From assembly GCF_018588945.1 (NCBI RefSeq), contig NZ_JAFIWA010000002.1:618362-682361 (forward strand): DNA of 64,000 nt, given 5' to 3'. Under the pieces are notes generated by a model. It worked only from the letters and a program-made list of their open reading frames with translations. It was not told the origin of the DNA and searched no databases. How positions within the stretch are numbered: position 1 is the first letter of the stretch; the number at the start of each line of letters is the position of its first letter. Origin of the DNA: Microbacterium flavescens (GTDB lineage: Bacteria > Actinomycetota > Actinomycetes > Actinomycetales > Microbacteriaceae). Shown in pieces: positions 27,283-36,287 of this stretch. The translations under genes were made by a program, and so were the position numbers.

Positions 27283-27633
27283 TCAGCGCCCCTGGCGCTT
27301 CTTGTAGGGCTTCGGCTGGCCCTTCACCGCGGGTGCGCGGCCTTTTCCCTTGGACGCCTTCGCCTTGCCGCCTGCCGGTGCCTTCGGCTTCGCGGCCGGA
27401 GCGGGCGCGGCGGCGATCCGGCTCCTCGCCTCGTCGAGCAGGAGCGTTCCCGCCGGCGTCAGGGTCCACCCCGACTTGCTGCGGGTGAAGAGCGGATGCC
27501 CGACCTCGTCCTCGAGCTTGTCGATCGACGAGTGGAGCGACGCGAGCGGGATCCCCAGTTCCTCCGCGGCACGCGGGACGTGGGCTCCCGCATCGACGAC
27601 GGCCACGAACCGCTGGAGCAGAGTGATGTTCAC
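27283..27633 (-). CDS. LysR-type DNA-binding domain with a Lys/Ala/Pro-rich tail
   Basis: A 116-residue protein. Residues 1-65 are a LysR winged helix-turn-helix (LLQRFVAVVDAG, AAEELGIPLASLHSSIDKLEDEVGHPLFTRSKSGWTLTPAG). The effector-binding domain is absent; instead residues 75-116 are Ala/Pro/Lys-rich (PKAPAGGKAKASKGKGRAP), a basic tail like those of nucleoid-associated proteins. The stop is clean with no visible remnant of the missing domain downstream, so it is probably a real short protein rather than a recent truncation. Confidence 0.78.
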   Translation of the reverse strand: MNITLLQRFVAVVDAGAHVPRAAEELGIPLASLHSSIDKLEDEVGHPLFTRSKSGWTLTPAGTLLLDEARSRIAAAPAPAAKPKAPAGGKAKASKGKGRAPAVKGQPKPYKKRQGR

Positions 27634-27698
27634 GTGAGCCTTCCGGATTGCCTTACCGCCCGGCCCAGGCTACCGGCAGCCTCGGGGTGGGAGGAGAT

Positions 27699-27731
27699 CG
27701 GATGCCGCGGCCGCGCAGGCCGCGGCATCCG
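27699..27731 (-). terminator. Hairpin terminator of the alpha-glucoside operon
   Basis: A perfect 13-base stem (27699-27711 with 27719-27731) and a 7-base loop, built on CGGATGCCGCGGC, lies just downstream of the GH13 gene stop. Confidence 0.75.
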
Positions 27732-27736
27732 TCGCT

Positions 27737-29431
27737 CTACGCCCCGGCGATCCAGACCGTCGTCTCACCGGCGAGGACGCGCTCGTCGCGGTGCAGGCTC
27801 GACAGGGAGATCGGCGGGCCCTCAGGGAGCTCGAACGGCTCGGTCCCGAAGTTGGTGAACACCGTCCAGCCGTTCGGACGGCGGAACGCGAGCACGTCGG
27901 AGCGGTCGGTGTCGATCCAGGTGAGGGACTCGCCGGTCTGCAGCAGACGGCGCATCGCGAGCGCCGCGCGGTACAGCGAGAGCGTCGACGCGGAGTCGCC
28001 CTGCTGCACCGAGACCGCGTAGTCGGCGAACCACGGCGGCTGCGGCAGGTGGGAGTGGTCGTCGCCGAAGCCGAAGGACGGCCCGTCCGCCGACCAGGGC
28101 AACGGGACCCGGCATCCGTCCCGTCCGATGTCTTCACCGGGGCTGCGGAAGAAGGTCGGGTCCTGGCGATCGGCATCGGGGATCGCCGCGACCTCGTGCA
28201 GCCCGAGCTCCTCGCCCTGGTAGATGTACGCCGAGCCGGGCAGCGCCAGGACGAAGAGCGTCGCGGCGCGGGCACGGCGTCGGCCCCGTTCCGTGTCGAG
28301 GGGCGGCTGCGTGCCGCCCGACAGCAGCCACTCGTTGCCGTGCTTGCGCAGCGGCCGTCCCGCGGCGTCGCGCTCGGCGTCGGGAAGGCCGTAGCGGGTG
28401 GCGTGACGGACCACGTCGTGGTTCGACAGCACCCAGGTCGTCGACGAGCCCGACTCCGCGGCCAGCGCGAGGTTGTCGCCGACGATGCGGCGGAACTGCG
28501 CGGCGTCGAAGTCCGCTTCGAGCAGGTCGAAGTTGAACGCCTGCCCCAGGCTCTCCGCGCGGGCGTAGAGCGGGATCCGGGAGGGCTCGACCCACGCCTC
28601 GGCGACCGCGGTGCGCGGCGGGTCGTACGAGTCGAACACCGCCCGCCACTCCGCGTACACCTCGTGCACGTCGTCGCGGTCGATCATGGGGTGGTTGCCG
28701 TCGCGGGGCATCGCGTCGAGCTCGGCCTGCGAGGGGAGCGGGTCGACGAAGTCCTTGGTGAGCATGTGGGCGACATCGATGCGGAAGCCGTCCACGCCGC
28801 GGTCCGACCAGAACCGCAGGGTCTTGACGAAGTCGGCGCGCACCTCGGGGTTGGACCAGTCCAGGTCGGGCTGCTCGACGGCGAAGTTGTGGAAGTACCA
28901 CTGCCCGTCGGGCACGCGCTGCCACGCAGACCCGCCGAACACCGACACCCAGTCGGCCGGCGGCTCGGAGCCGTCGGGTCCGGAGCCGTCGCGGAAGATG
29001 TACCGCGCGCGGGCCGGCGAGCCGGGTCCGGCCGACAGAGCCTCCTGGAACCACGCATGCTGGTCGGACGTGTGGTTGGGAACGATGTCCACGACCACCT
29101 TGATCCCCACGCCGTGAAGGGCGGCGAGCATCTCGTCGAAGTCGTCGAGGGTCCCCAGGCGCGGGTCGACGTTGCGGTAGTCGGCGACGTCGTACCCGCC
29201 GTCGGCGAGCGCCGACGGGTAGAACGGGCTGAGCCAGACCGCGTCGACGCCGAGCTCCTTCAGGTACGGCACGCGCGAGGTGATGCCCCGGATGTCGCCC
29301 ATGCCGTCGCCGTCGGCATCGGCGAAGCTCCGCGGATACACCTGATAGACGGCGGCCTGCCGCCACCAGGGGGGCAGCTGGGCGTCGTTCGGGTTCGAAC
29401 TCCAGGGTGCGATGTGAGCGGCTGCCGTCAC
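27737..29431 (-). CDS. GH13 alpha-glucosidase (oligo-1,6-/alpha-1,4-type)
   Basis: A 564-residue intracellular enzyme hydrolysing short alpha-glucosides. GH13 regions are clear: DIVPNHTSDQHAWF (region I), GFRIDVAHML with the Asp nucleophile (region II), AVAEAWVEP with the Glu acid/base (region III) and VLSNHDVVRH (region IV). No signal peptide. GTG 29431 has AAGGAA about nine bases upstream. It ends the operon of a sugar ABC importer, so it probably processes the imported sugar. Linkage specificity cannot be told. Confidence 0.92.
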   Translation of the reverse strand: MTAAAHIAPWSSNPNDAQLPPWWRQAAVYQVYPRSFADADGDGMGDIRGITSRVPYLKELGVDAVWLSPFYPSALADGGYDVADYRNVDPRLGTLDDFDEMLAALHGVGIKVVVDIVPNHTSDQHAWFQEALSAGPGSPARARYIFRDGSGPDGSEPPADWVSVFGGSAWQRVPDGQWYFHNFAVEQPDLDWSNPEVRADFVKTLRFWSDRGVDGFRIDVAHMLTKDFVDPLPSQAELDAMPRDGNHPMIDRDDVHEVYAEWRAVFDSYDPPRTAVAEAWVEPSRIPLYARAESLGQAFNFDLLEADFDAAQFRRIVGDNLALAAESGSSTTWVLSNHDVVRHATRYGLPDAERDAAGRPLRKHGNEWLLSGGTQPPLDTERGRRRARAATLFVLALPGSAYIYQGEELGLHEVAAIPDADRQDPTFFRSPGEDIGRDGCRVPLPWSADGPSFGFGDDHSHLPQPPWFADYAVSVQQGDSASTLSLYRAALAMRRLLQTGESLTWIDTDRSDVLAFRRPNGWTVFTNFGTEPFELPEGPPISLSSLHRDERVLAGETTVWIAGA

Positions 29432-29487
29432 GGGGCGGGTTTCCTTTCGGTGTGCTTCTGTTCGGTAGGGGAGCGGATGCCGCGACC

Positions 29488-30405
29488 TCAGCCCTTGACG
29501 GCGCCCTGGGTGACGCCTTCCACGACCCATCGCTGGGTGAAGAGGTAGACGACGATCGCGGGCGCCATGGCCATGAGGTACGAGGCGAACGACACGTTGT
29601 AGTTGTTGCTGAACTGGGTCTGGAAGATGTTCTGGACGACCGGCAGCGTCTGCGACGCCGGGTCGGAGATGATGAGCGACGGCATCATGAAGTCGTTCCA
29701 CGAGGCCAGGAAGGCGAAGATGCCGACCGTGGCGCTCATGGGTGCGAGCAGCGGGAAGATGAGCTGCCAGAACGTCTGCCAGGTCGACGCGCCGTCGATG
29801 CGCGCGCTCTCCTCCAGTTCGGCGGGGATGGAGCGGAGGAAGGCGGTGAAGAGCAGGATGCTGAAGCTCAGCTGGAACATGATCTTCAGGATGACGACGC
29901 CGATCGGGTTGTCGAGCCCGGCGAGACCCGTCAGCTGGATCTGTGGGAGGGCCACCACCGGGAACGGCAGGAACATCGCCGCGAGCAGGTAGTAGAACGA
30001 GTAGCGGAAGAGCTTGCGGTCCCAGTTGCGCGAGATCGCGAACGACGCCAGCGACGCCAGGAGGATCGTGCCGGCGACGGTGAAGACCGTGATGAACAGC
30101 GAGATCATGAAGGCGCGGGGGAAGTTGGTCAGCTCCCACGCCGTGACGAATCCGTCGATGCTCCACGGCGCCGGCAGCGAGAACGCGTTGCCGTCGACGG
30201 CCTGACCCTGCGTCTTGAACGCCATCGTCACCGTGACGTAGAGCGGGATCAGGACCGTGATCGCGCAGAGCGCGAGAACGATGGTGCCGGGCCAGTTGAC
30301 GCGCTCCATCGCGAAGCGCGAGCGGGCGGGCTTGCGGGGCGCGTCGCCGTCGAGCACGCGCTCGGCGGTCATGTCCTCGACGGCGAGGGCGGGCTGCGTG
30401 GTCAT
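29488..30405 (-). CDS. Sugar ABC transporter permease (MalG type)
   Basis: A 305-residue membrane protein with six helices. The EAA loop that contacts the ATPase reads EESARIDGASTWQTFWQLIFP near residue 200. Carbohydrate uptake family 1, inner-membrane subunit two. Its ATG overlaps the stop of the first permease gene by one base. No ATPase gene is in the cluster, so a shared MsmK/MsmX-like ATPase elsewhere is expected. Confidence 0.93.
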   Translation of the reverse strand: MTTQPALAVEDMTAERVLDGDAPRKPARSRFAMERVNWPGTIVLALCAITVLIPLYVTVTMAFKTQGQAVDGNAFSLPAPWSIDGFVTAWELTNFPRAFMISLFITVFTVAGTILLASLASFAISRNWDRKLFRYSFYYLLAAMFLPFPVVALPQIQLTGLAGLDNPIGVVILKIMFQLSFSILLFTAFLRSIPAELEESARIDGASTWQTFWQLIFPLLAPMSATVGIFAFLASWNDFMMPSLIISDPASQTLPVVQNIFQTQFSNNYNVSFASYLMAMAPAIVVYLFTQRWVVEGVTQGAVKG

Positions 30406-31337
30406 CAGAACACGTTCCTTCCGCGAGTGAGACGGAGTTGGAGGAGCGAGAGCGAGATGGCGATCAGGAAGAAGAGCGTCGCGTTGGCCATCTGGTAGGC
30501 GTAGTCGCCGCCGGAGAAGCCCGTGAAGATCGTCATCGCGATGCTTCGGGTCGCCGTTCCCGGTCCGCCGTTGGTGAGGCCGACGATGATGTCGTAGGCG
30601 TTGAGGAAGTCCTTGAAGCCGATGATGACGTTGATCACGACGTATCCGGCGACGAGCGGAAGCGTGATGCGCCAGAGCTGCTGCGCCTTGCCGGCGCCGT
30701 CGATCGCGGCTGCCTCATAGACGTCTCCGGGGATCGCGAGGAGGCCGGCGATGTAGATGAGCAGGGTTCCCGGGATGGCCTGCCACGCGGTGACGATCAC
30801 GATGGCGACCCATGCCAGGTCGGGGTTGGCCAGGATGCTCTCGCTCATCCATCCGATGCCCCAGGCCTGCCCGAGTGCGGGGACGGAGTTGGAGAACAGG
30901 AAGTTGAAGACGTAGGCGATGATGATGCCGGAGATCACCATCGGGATGACGAAGATCGTGCGCAGGCCGGTCTTCAGGCGAATCCGCGAGACGAGTCCGA
31001 CGGCGAGCAGGAAGGCCAGCACGTTGACCACGATCACCGTGACGAACGCGAACCAGAACGTGAACAGGTAGCTCTGCAGGATCGCCGGATCGGTGAACAC
31101 CGCGAGGTAGTTGACGAAGCCGATGAACTCCCAGTCGCCGAACCCGATGGAGTTGGTGAAGCTGAAGAAGATGCCGATGATCGCGGGGATGGTGATCGCG
31201 AGCGTGAACAGGATGAGCGCGGGCAGGAGGAAGGCGTAGTAGATGCCGTCCACCTTGCGGCGTCTCTGCGGCGCCGGTTCGGCTGGCGTCGGGCTCCCGG
31301 TCTGCGGCTCCGTGACGGCCACGGTGGTCGTTGCCAT
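30405..31337 (-). CDS. Sugar ABC transporter permease (MalF/LacF type)
   Basis: A 310-residue membrane protein. After a Pro-rich cytoplasmic N-terminus of about 30 residues there are six helices. The EAA motif is YEAAAIDGAGKAQQLWRITLPL near residue 215. It pairs with the downstream permease to form the channel. It begins 23 bases after the binding-protein gene. Confidence 0.93.
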   Translation of the reverse strand: MATTTVAVTEPQTGSPTPAEPAPQRRRKVDGIYYAFLLPALILFTLAITIPAIIGIFFSFTNSIGFGDWEFIGFVNYLAVFTDPAILQSYLFTFWFAFVTVIVVNVLAFLLAVGLVSRIRLKTGLRTIFVIPMVISGIIIAYVFNFLFSNSVPALGQAWGIGWMSESILANPDLAWVAIVIVTAWQAIPGTLLIYIAGLLAIPGDVYEAAAIDGAGKAQQLWRITLPLVAGYVVINVIIGFKDFLNAYDIIVGLTNGGPGTATRSIAMTIFTGFSGGDYAYQMANATLFFLIAISLSLLQLRLTRGRNVF

Positions 31338-31360
31338 GATTGCGTTCCCTTCGTCTCGCG

Positions 31361-32626
31361 CTATTGGCGCAGCGCCAGCCGGGCCCAGTCGGCGTCGAGC
31401 GTGCGCAGCGTTCTCTCGACGTCGGCTCCGGTCACGATGCCTTGCATGTAGTTGTCGGTGGGAATGGTCAGCGGGATCGCCTTCGAGGCTCCTTGGTAGA
31501 ACTTCGCGGTGTCGTAGTACTCCTTCATGCCGAGAATCCGCTCGTCGGTGACGGGAGCGGAGTCGGTCGTGGTGCCGTAGCCGAGGAAGGCCGCGTTGTA
31601 CTCGTCCATCACGTCCTTCTGGAACAGATAGCTCAGGAAGTCGCGTGCGCCCTCCTTCTGGTCGGATGCCTCGGGGATCCACGCGGCGAGGTCGATGTTC
31701 ACCCGCACCTTCAGGTCGTCGGGATCGTCCGTCATAGGCAGCGGGAAGGTGCCGAGGTCGAGGTCCGGGTTGGTCTTGTCGATCTCGCCGAACGCCCATG
31801 GTCCCTGGAGGTACATCGCCGCCTCCTCCTTGGCGAAGGCGAGGTTGCCGTCGCCGTAGGCGCGGCTCGCGGCATCCTCGTTCGTGTAATCGTCGACCAG
31901 CTCGGTCATCTGCTCGACCGGCGCGGCGAGCGTCTTCTCGAATGACACGGGGGAGTCCGGCCCGACCTCGGTGCCCAGCTCGTTCAGCTGCTCGTAGAAG
32001 TCGGCCACATCGACCTGGCCCCCGACGGCATAGTCGAACCAGCCCTGCCCGACGGTCCACGGATCCTTGAAGGTGCCGTAGATCGGGGTGATCCCGGCGG
32101 TCTTCAGCGCCTCGCAGACCTCGATGAGCTCGTCCCACGTCGTCGGCACCTCGAGACCCTGCTCCTCGAAGATGCGCTTGTTGTAGATGACGGATGCCGC
32201 CATCACCGAGTAGGGCAGGACGCTCGTGCGTCCCGGGTAGGTCGCGTACTGGTCGACGAGATCCTGCACCTCGGGGAGGATGCGCTCGGCTTCCGGCATG
32301 TCACTCAAGTCGCTGAGGGCGCCGCGCTCCATGAACCGCGCCATCTCCATGTTGTAGTTGAGCAGGCCGAGGTCGGGCGGATCGCCGCGGAGGAACCCGG
32401 CCTGCAGGTTCGACGAGGTGTCGAAGACCACGACCGTCTCGTCCTGGCCGGCGTTGTACTCCTTGATGAGATCGCGGAAGTAGGGGATCGCCTCGGGCTT
32501 GCTGAGATGGAACCTCACCTCTGCAGGACCGGACGCTGCGCCGGCGCAGCCGACGAGCGCGGAACCCGCCACAGCGAGCGTCACGGCCGCTGCGGCGGAC
32601 CGACGGAGAACGGATGACACGGGCAC
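31361..32626 (-). CDS. Sugar ABC transporter substrate-binding lipoprotein
   Basis: A 421-residue extracellular binding protein of the type-1 carbohydrate family. The signal peptide ends in the lipobox ALVGC, with the lipidated Cys at residue 27. The mature part has the two-lobe SBP pattern including WDELIEVCEALKTAGITPI and YLQGPWAFGEIDK. Ligand unknown, but linkage to a GH13 enzyme points to alpha-glucosides. GTG 32626 has AAAGGGA upstream; starting at 32719 would give an implausible signal peptide. Confidence 0.92.
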   Translation of the reverse strand: MPVSSVLRRSAAAAVTLAVAGSALVGCAGAASGPAEVRFHLSKPEAIPYFRDLIKEYNAGQDETVVVFDTSSNLQAGFLRGDPPDLGLLNYNMEMARFMERGALSDLSDMPEAERILPEVQDLVDQYATYPGRTSVLPYSVMAASVIYNKRIFEEQGLEVPTTWDELIEVCEALKTAGITPIYGTFKDPWTVGQGWFDYAVGGQVDVADFYEQLNELGTEVGPDSPVSFEKTLAAPVEQMTELVDDYTNEDAASRAYGDGNLAFAKEEAAMYLQGPWAFGEIDKTNPDLDLGTFPLPMTDDPDDLKVRVNIDLAAWIPEASDQKEGARDFLSYLFQKDVMDEYNAAFLGYGTTTDSAPVTDERILGMKEYYDTAKFYQGASKAIPLTIPTDNYMQGIVTGADVERTLRTLDADWARLALRQ

Positions 32627-32652
32627 GACGCTGTCCCTTTCGTTGTTCCGGT

Positions 32653-32679
32653 GATTAAATTTAGACACCGAATCAAATG
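32653..32679. promoter_or_regulatory. AT-rich divergent control region with TAAATTTA palindrome
   Basis: The 92-base gap between the sugar-binding protein and ROK genes contains a strikingly AT-rich patch for this genome, centred on the perfect palindrome TAAATTTA at 32656-32663. It is a candidate operator for the adjacent ROK regulator. Confidence 0.5.
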
Positions 32680-32718
32680 GCGTTACTTCATGATTGCAAG
32701 AGACCCAGAGAAAGGTCA

Positions 32719-33939
32719 ATGCTCTTGTCTCAACCTCCGCTCCATGCTTCGAGCCTCCGTCGAGCGAGTCTCGAGGCGGTGCTCGGGTACGCGTGGCACG
32801 GCGGAGTCTTCACCGCCTCGGATGTGCTCGAGGCGGTCGGGCTGACGCGATCGACGGCGATCGATGTGCTCGAGGAACTCGTGGCCCGCGGGCTGGTGGT
32901 CGAGCTTCCGAACGCCCGCGCGGGGGGCGAGTACAGCAAGGGCCGGCCGGCGCGACGGTTCGCCTTCCGGCCGGATGCTGCGTACGTCGTGGGCGTGGAC
33001 GCCGGGCGTGGGAACGTCACGGCGACGCTGGCCGATCTGCGCGGCAGCGCAGTCGCCGTGCGGCGAACTCCCGTCACGGCCGCGCGCGACTCGGCGGAAG
33101 GTCGGAGACGGGCCGCGTCAGACGTGGTCGACGCCGTGCTCGCCGACGCCGGCCGCACACACTCGGAGGTGGCGGCGGTGTGCATCGGGGTGCCCGCTCC
33201 CGTGAATGCTCGGGGCGGGTCGCCACCGCACCGCACGGACTTCTGGCACCGGATGAACCCGGGCTTCCTGGAGCTCTTCAGCGCGTGGGCGCCGCTCGTG
33301 CGGATCGAGAACGATGCGTCTCTCGCCGCCGTGGCGGAGCATGCCGTGGGTGCGGCCGTCGGATACGACGACTTCGTGGCGCTGCTGGCGGGGGAGCGTC
33401 TCGGCGCCGGGGTGTGCGTCGACGGGCGGCTTCTCCGAGGCGCACACGGGGGCGCGGCCGAGATGGTCGCCTTCGATCACGTGATCGGCGTCGAGGGGGC
33501 ATGGGGACTTGGGCACCGGGCGGCGGAGCTGGCACGGAAGGCGGCAGCCGAGGATCGACTGCCCGCTGCGAGCGCTCTGCGTCAGCTCGACACCGCGGAT
33601 ATCGACGGCAGGACGGTATTGGGCTTCGCGCGGGAGGGCGATCCCGGCGCGCTGGACATCGCGCGACAGGTCGGAGAGACGCTGGCCGTCATCGCCGGTG
33701 TGCTGGGAAGCGTCTTCGACTCGAAGCGGGTCATCGTCTCGGGTGCGGTGGCCGAGGGTGCGGGCCCGGTGATCGAGGCGGCCGTGCGGGCGCTGCCGCA
33801 GGAGCTCGACCTGCCCGCACCGGAGCTCGTCGCCTCGGCTCTGGGTGCGGACATCGTCTCGGTGGGGGCGGTGTTCGCTGCGGTGGAGGCGGCACGCGCG
33901 GGAGCGCTGGATCTCCTGGCGTTCGCCGCGCCCGGCTGA
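32719..33939 (+). CDS. ROK family transcriptional regulator
   Basis: A 406-residue regulator. Residues 10-75 form a winged helix (ASLEAVLGYAWHGGVFTASDVLEAVGLTRSTAIDVLEEL-type pattern). The ROK domain follows with a phosphate-binding-like VGVDAGRGN and GAHGGAAEM. The ROK zinc motif CxCGxxGCxE is absent: the corresponding stretch reads FDHVIGVEGAWGLG with no cysteines. It is thus a sugar-sensing repressor without kinase features, probably controlling the divergent alpha-glucoside operon. ATG 32719 has GAAAGG about four bases upstream. Confidence 0.87.
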   Translation: MLLSQPPLHASSLRRASLEAVLGYAWHGGVFTASDVLEAVGLTRSTAIDVLEELVARGLVVELPNARAGGEYSKGRPARRFAFRPDAAYVVGVDAGRGNVTATLADLRGSAVAVRRTPVTAARDSAEGRRRAASDVVDAVLADAGRTHSEVAAVCIGVPAPVNARGGSPPHRTDFWHRMNPGFLELFSAWAPLVRIENDASLAAVAEHAVGAAVGYDDFVALLAGERLGAGVCVDGRLLRGAHGGAAEMVAFDHVIGVEGAWGLGHRAAELARKAAAEDRLPAASALRQLDTADIDGRTVLGFAREGDPGALDIARQVGETLAVIAGVLGSVFDSKRVIVSGAVAEGAGPVIEAAVRALPQELDLPAPELVASALGADIVSVGAVFAAVEAARAGALDLLAFAAPG

Positions 33940-33949
33940 GGCGCCGGGC

Positions 33950-35326
33950 TCAGGATCGTCCGGCGAACTCGAGCAGACGGGCGCGGCCCGCGGCCACGTT
34001 GTCCTTGAGGCGCGCCTTGGCCGCGACCACCGACGGATCGTCCGCCCGGTCGGCCGGGATGCGCGCCGGATTGAGCGTGGTCTCGTTCGACCACGCACGC
34101 AGGTCGGACTCGTTCGTCAGGGCCAGCGATGCGTCCCCGCCGATGATCTGCATGGTCGCCCAGTCCGCGGTCGTGTTCGAGTACGGCGACGGCCGGCAGA
34201 CGCGATTCTTCTCGGCGTCATCGTCGCGGGTCGCCTCGACACGACCCACGATCGCCGCACCGAAGCACGGGAATCCGACGCGCACGGGCTGCGGAGTGAT
34301 GGCCTCGGGAGTCCAGATCGGCCGCAGACCCGGATACTTGAGCCCCTCGGCGGCGCAATGGACCACGACCGCGTCCGAGGGCACGCGGACGTCGCCGTCC
34401 GAGAAGCGGAGGCGCCCGGGTGCGACGGATCGGACGTGGCCGCGGCGGACCACGTCGTCGATGGTGCGCACGGAGTCGAGCTCCCACGCCGCGAGCGTGG
34501 GAGTCTTTGCCATGGTCGGGGTCACCCCGGGGTCGATGCGCAGCACGATGCCCGCATCCTCCAGCCGCAGGAAGACGTCGTCGGGGCTGCTGGCCGCCGC
34601 GGCCGCGGCCATCGTGTCGGCCGCCATGCCGAGGAAGATCGCCGGGTCGGGCTGGATCACCGCGCGATTGAGGAGCCACGGATCGCGCGGCCGCACCCAG
34701 GTGATCGCGTTCGGCTCCACACCCTGCTGCAGGAGCCACACGCAGGTGTCGGTCGCCGTCTTGCCCGCCCCCACGACGACGAAGTGCCCGGGTGGCTCGG
34801 CGAGGCGCACGAGGTCGTTCACCGCGATCACGTGCGTGTCTTCCTCGACCGCGAAGGGTGGGGGAGTGAGAGACGGGATGTCGGGCGACAGGTAACGGGC
34901 GTCGACGACGCGCGCGCGAGGGGCGTGGTGTCGCGCGCCGCTCACGAGCGAGGTGAAGCGGCGATCGCCGTCGTATTCGGTGCGACCGTGGAAGGAGACG
35001 CGGCCGGTGGCGGTCAGGCGGGCCAGCACGCGGTCGTAGTACGCGCACACCTCCGCTGCGCTGGCGCGCTCGTGGAGCCCGCGCTCGGGGCCGTCGGTCT
35101 GCAGGCGCCCGCCGCCGAGCAGCGTGGAGGCGACACCGTAGAACGCCGACGCCTGGTGCAGCCGGACGAAGCCGTACGCGTCGAGCCAGTGGCCGCCCGC
35201 GCCATGACGACGGTCGACGATCGCGACAGACGCGTTCTCACCGGCTTCCGTGAGCGCGTCGACGAACGCCATCCCCATCGCCCCGGCTCCGATGACGAGG
35301 TAGTCGACGTCGACGATCGACTCCAT
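33950..35326 (-). CDS. FAD/NAD(P)-dependent oxidoreductase, flavin-monooxygenase-like
   Basis: A 458-residue flavoprotein. The N-terminal Rossmann motif VIGAGAMGM (residues 11-19) binds FAD, and a second dinucleotide motif VVVGAGKTATDT near residue 190 probably binds NAD(P)H. Between them lies a helical segment with YGFVRLHQASAFYGV. The layout resembles class B flavin monooxygenases, but no clear Baeyer-Villiger fingerprint is visible. Converges on the ROK gene with ten bases between. Substrate unknown. Confidence 0.82.
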   Translation of the reverse strand: MESIVDVDYLVIGAGAMGMAFVDALTEAGENASVAIVDRRHGAGGHWLDAYGFVRLHQASAFYGVASTLLGGGRLQTDGPERGLHERASAAEVCAYYDRVLARLTATGRVSFHGRTEYDGDRRFTSLVSGARHHAPRARVVDARYLSPDIPSLTPPPFAVEEDTHVIAVNDLVRLAEPPGHFVVVGAGKTATDTCVWLLQQGVEPNAITWVRPRDPWLLNRAVIQPDPAIFLGMAADTMAAAAAASSPDDVFLRLEDAGIVLRIDPGVTPTMAKTPTLAAWELDSVRTIDDVVRRGHVRSVAPGRLRFSDGDVRVPSDAVVVHCAAEGLKYPGLRPIWTPEAITPQPVRVGFPCFGAAIVGRVEATRDDDAEKNRVCRPSPYSNTTADWATMQIIGGDASLALTNESDLRAWSNETTLNPARIPADRADDPSVVAAKARLKDNVAAGRARLLEFAGRS

Positions 35327-35401
35327 GCGCCCATGAGAGCAGGCGGCGTGCGTCCCGTCAATGGCGCGGGTGGTCGCCCACCCGCGTGGACGAGTGCCCC
35401 G

Positions 35402-35623
35402 CTACAGCGAGACGTCGGTCTCGATCGCCTCCGCGATGTCGTCGACCGCGTTCGGCGGCAGGGACACCCCTGCCGACTCCAGCCGCTGACCCAGGAGGTG
35501 GCTGACGTCGTCCGACACCCGGCCATGGCGGATGTCGTCCTCCAGCTCGGCCACGACCTGCTCGATCGTCTCGGCGCGGTCATCGTCGGGAGCGACGTGA
35601 AGGTGCGCGTTGTGGAGGCTCAT
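35402..35623 (-). CDS. Small acidic hypothetical protein
   Basis: A 73-residue acidic protein, mostly predicted helical, with ETIEQVVAELEDDIRHGRVSDD and a C-terminal VDDIAEAIET segment. It has no Cys and no recognisable domain. It lies in the same direction as, and upstream of, the flavoprotein gene, with a 75-base gap. No clear ribosome site. Probably real from its helix-forming composition, but function unknown. Confidence 0.6.
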   Translation of the reverse strand: MSLHNAHLHVAPDDDRAETIEQVVAELEDDIRHGRVSDDVSHLLGQRLESAGVSLPPNAVDDIAEAIETDVSL

Positions 35624-35694
35624 GCGCTCACCCTGGTACGTCCGGAAATCTTTTGCACCCCCTTGACGCGGGCGGTGCTGTCGTGCGCGAGCCG

Positions 35695-36216
35695 TCAGTA
35701 TGCGAACCGGGCGATCAGCCGGATGAGGGTCGGCAGTCCGCGTGAGCTCGCCCGGCCGCCGGTGAGCCGCTCGAGCACCGGAGTCGCGTGCCCCTCTCGC
35801 TCGACGTCGTTGCGGACGAGCGCCCAGCCGGGACCGGCGTCGACGATCGAGCAGCGGTGCTGCGCAGTGAGGGTGGCCACCTCGGGCGAGCGCCCGTCGA
35901 TCGTTCCGCCGCTGTGCAGGGTGAACTCGACCCTGTGCGCATCGGACGCCCCGGCATGCTCATGGACGATCGTGATCAGGTCGGCGAGCGGGATCCACAG
36001 GATGTCGCGCGTCTGGCCGGACCGGGCCGCGATCGCCTCTTCCGCCGACTCGACCGCGCGGGCGGGCTGGTCGGACTCGAAGACGATGGTGCCGTTGCTC
36101 TGGAAGGTCTGCGCATCGGGGCATCCGGCGTCGGCGAACCCCGCCAGGATGTCGGCGGTCGCGGGATGGCCCCGCTGGCCTTGGTTGACGTTCCGCATGA
36201 AGGCGACGCAGCGCAT
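35695..36216 (-). CDS. DUF1697 family protein
   Basis: A 173-residue protein. The start MRCVAFMRNVNQGQRGHP matches the DUF1697 hallmark (usually Y.ALLRGINVGG), followed by AGCPDAQTFQSNGTIVFES. Members are small alpha/beta proteins of unknown function. The TACGCT hexamer on the minus strand (36223-36228) ends six bases before the ATG, supporting the start. The nearby stretch AHRVEFTLHSG may be the second conserved block. Confidence 0.8.
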   Translation of the reverse strand: MRCVAFMRNVNQGQRGHPATADILAGFADAGCPDAQTFQSNGTIVFESDQPARAVESAEEAIAARSGQTRDILWIPLADLITIVHEHAGASDAHRVEFTLHSGGTIDGRSPEVATLTAQHRCSIVDAGPGWALVRNDVEREGHATPVLERLTGGRASSRGLPTLIRLIARFAY

Positions 36217-36287
36217 GCCTCGAGCGTAGGAGGGAGATCCGACAGGTAAGGCGACGAGCCCGCCCGACAGACCCGTCCCGACGGCCC

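Noticed and set aside
27283..27633. Pseudogene of a full-length LysR regulator
   Set aside because: The frame is closed by a basic tail and a normal stop, and the neighbouring gene starts almost at once; no remnant of the effector domain is visible.
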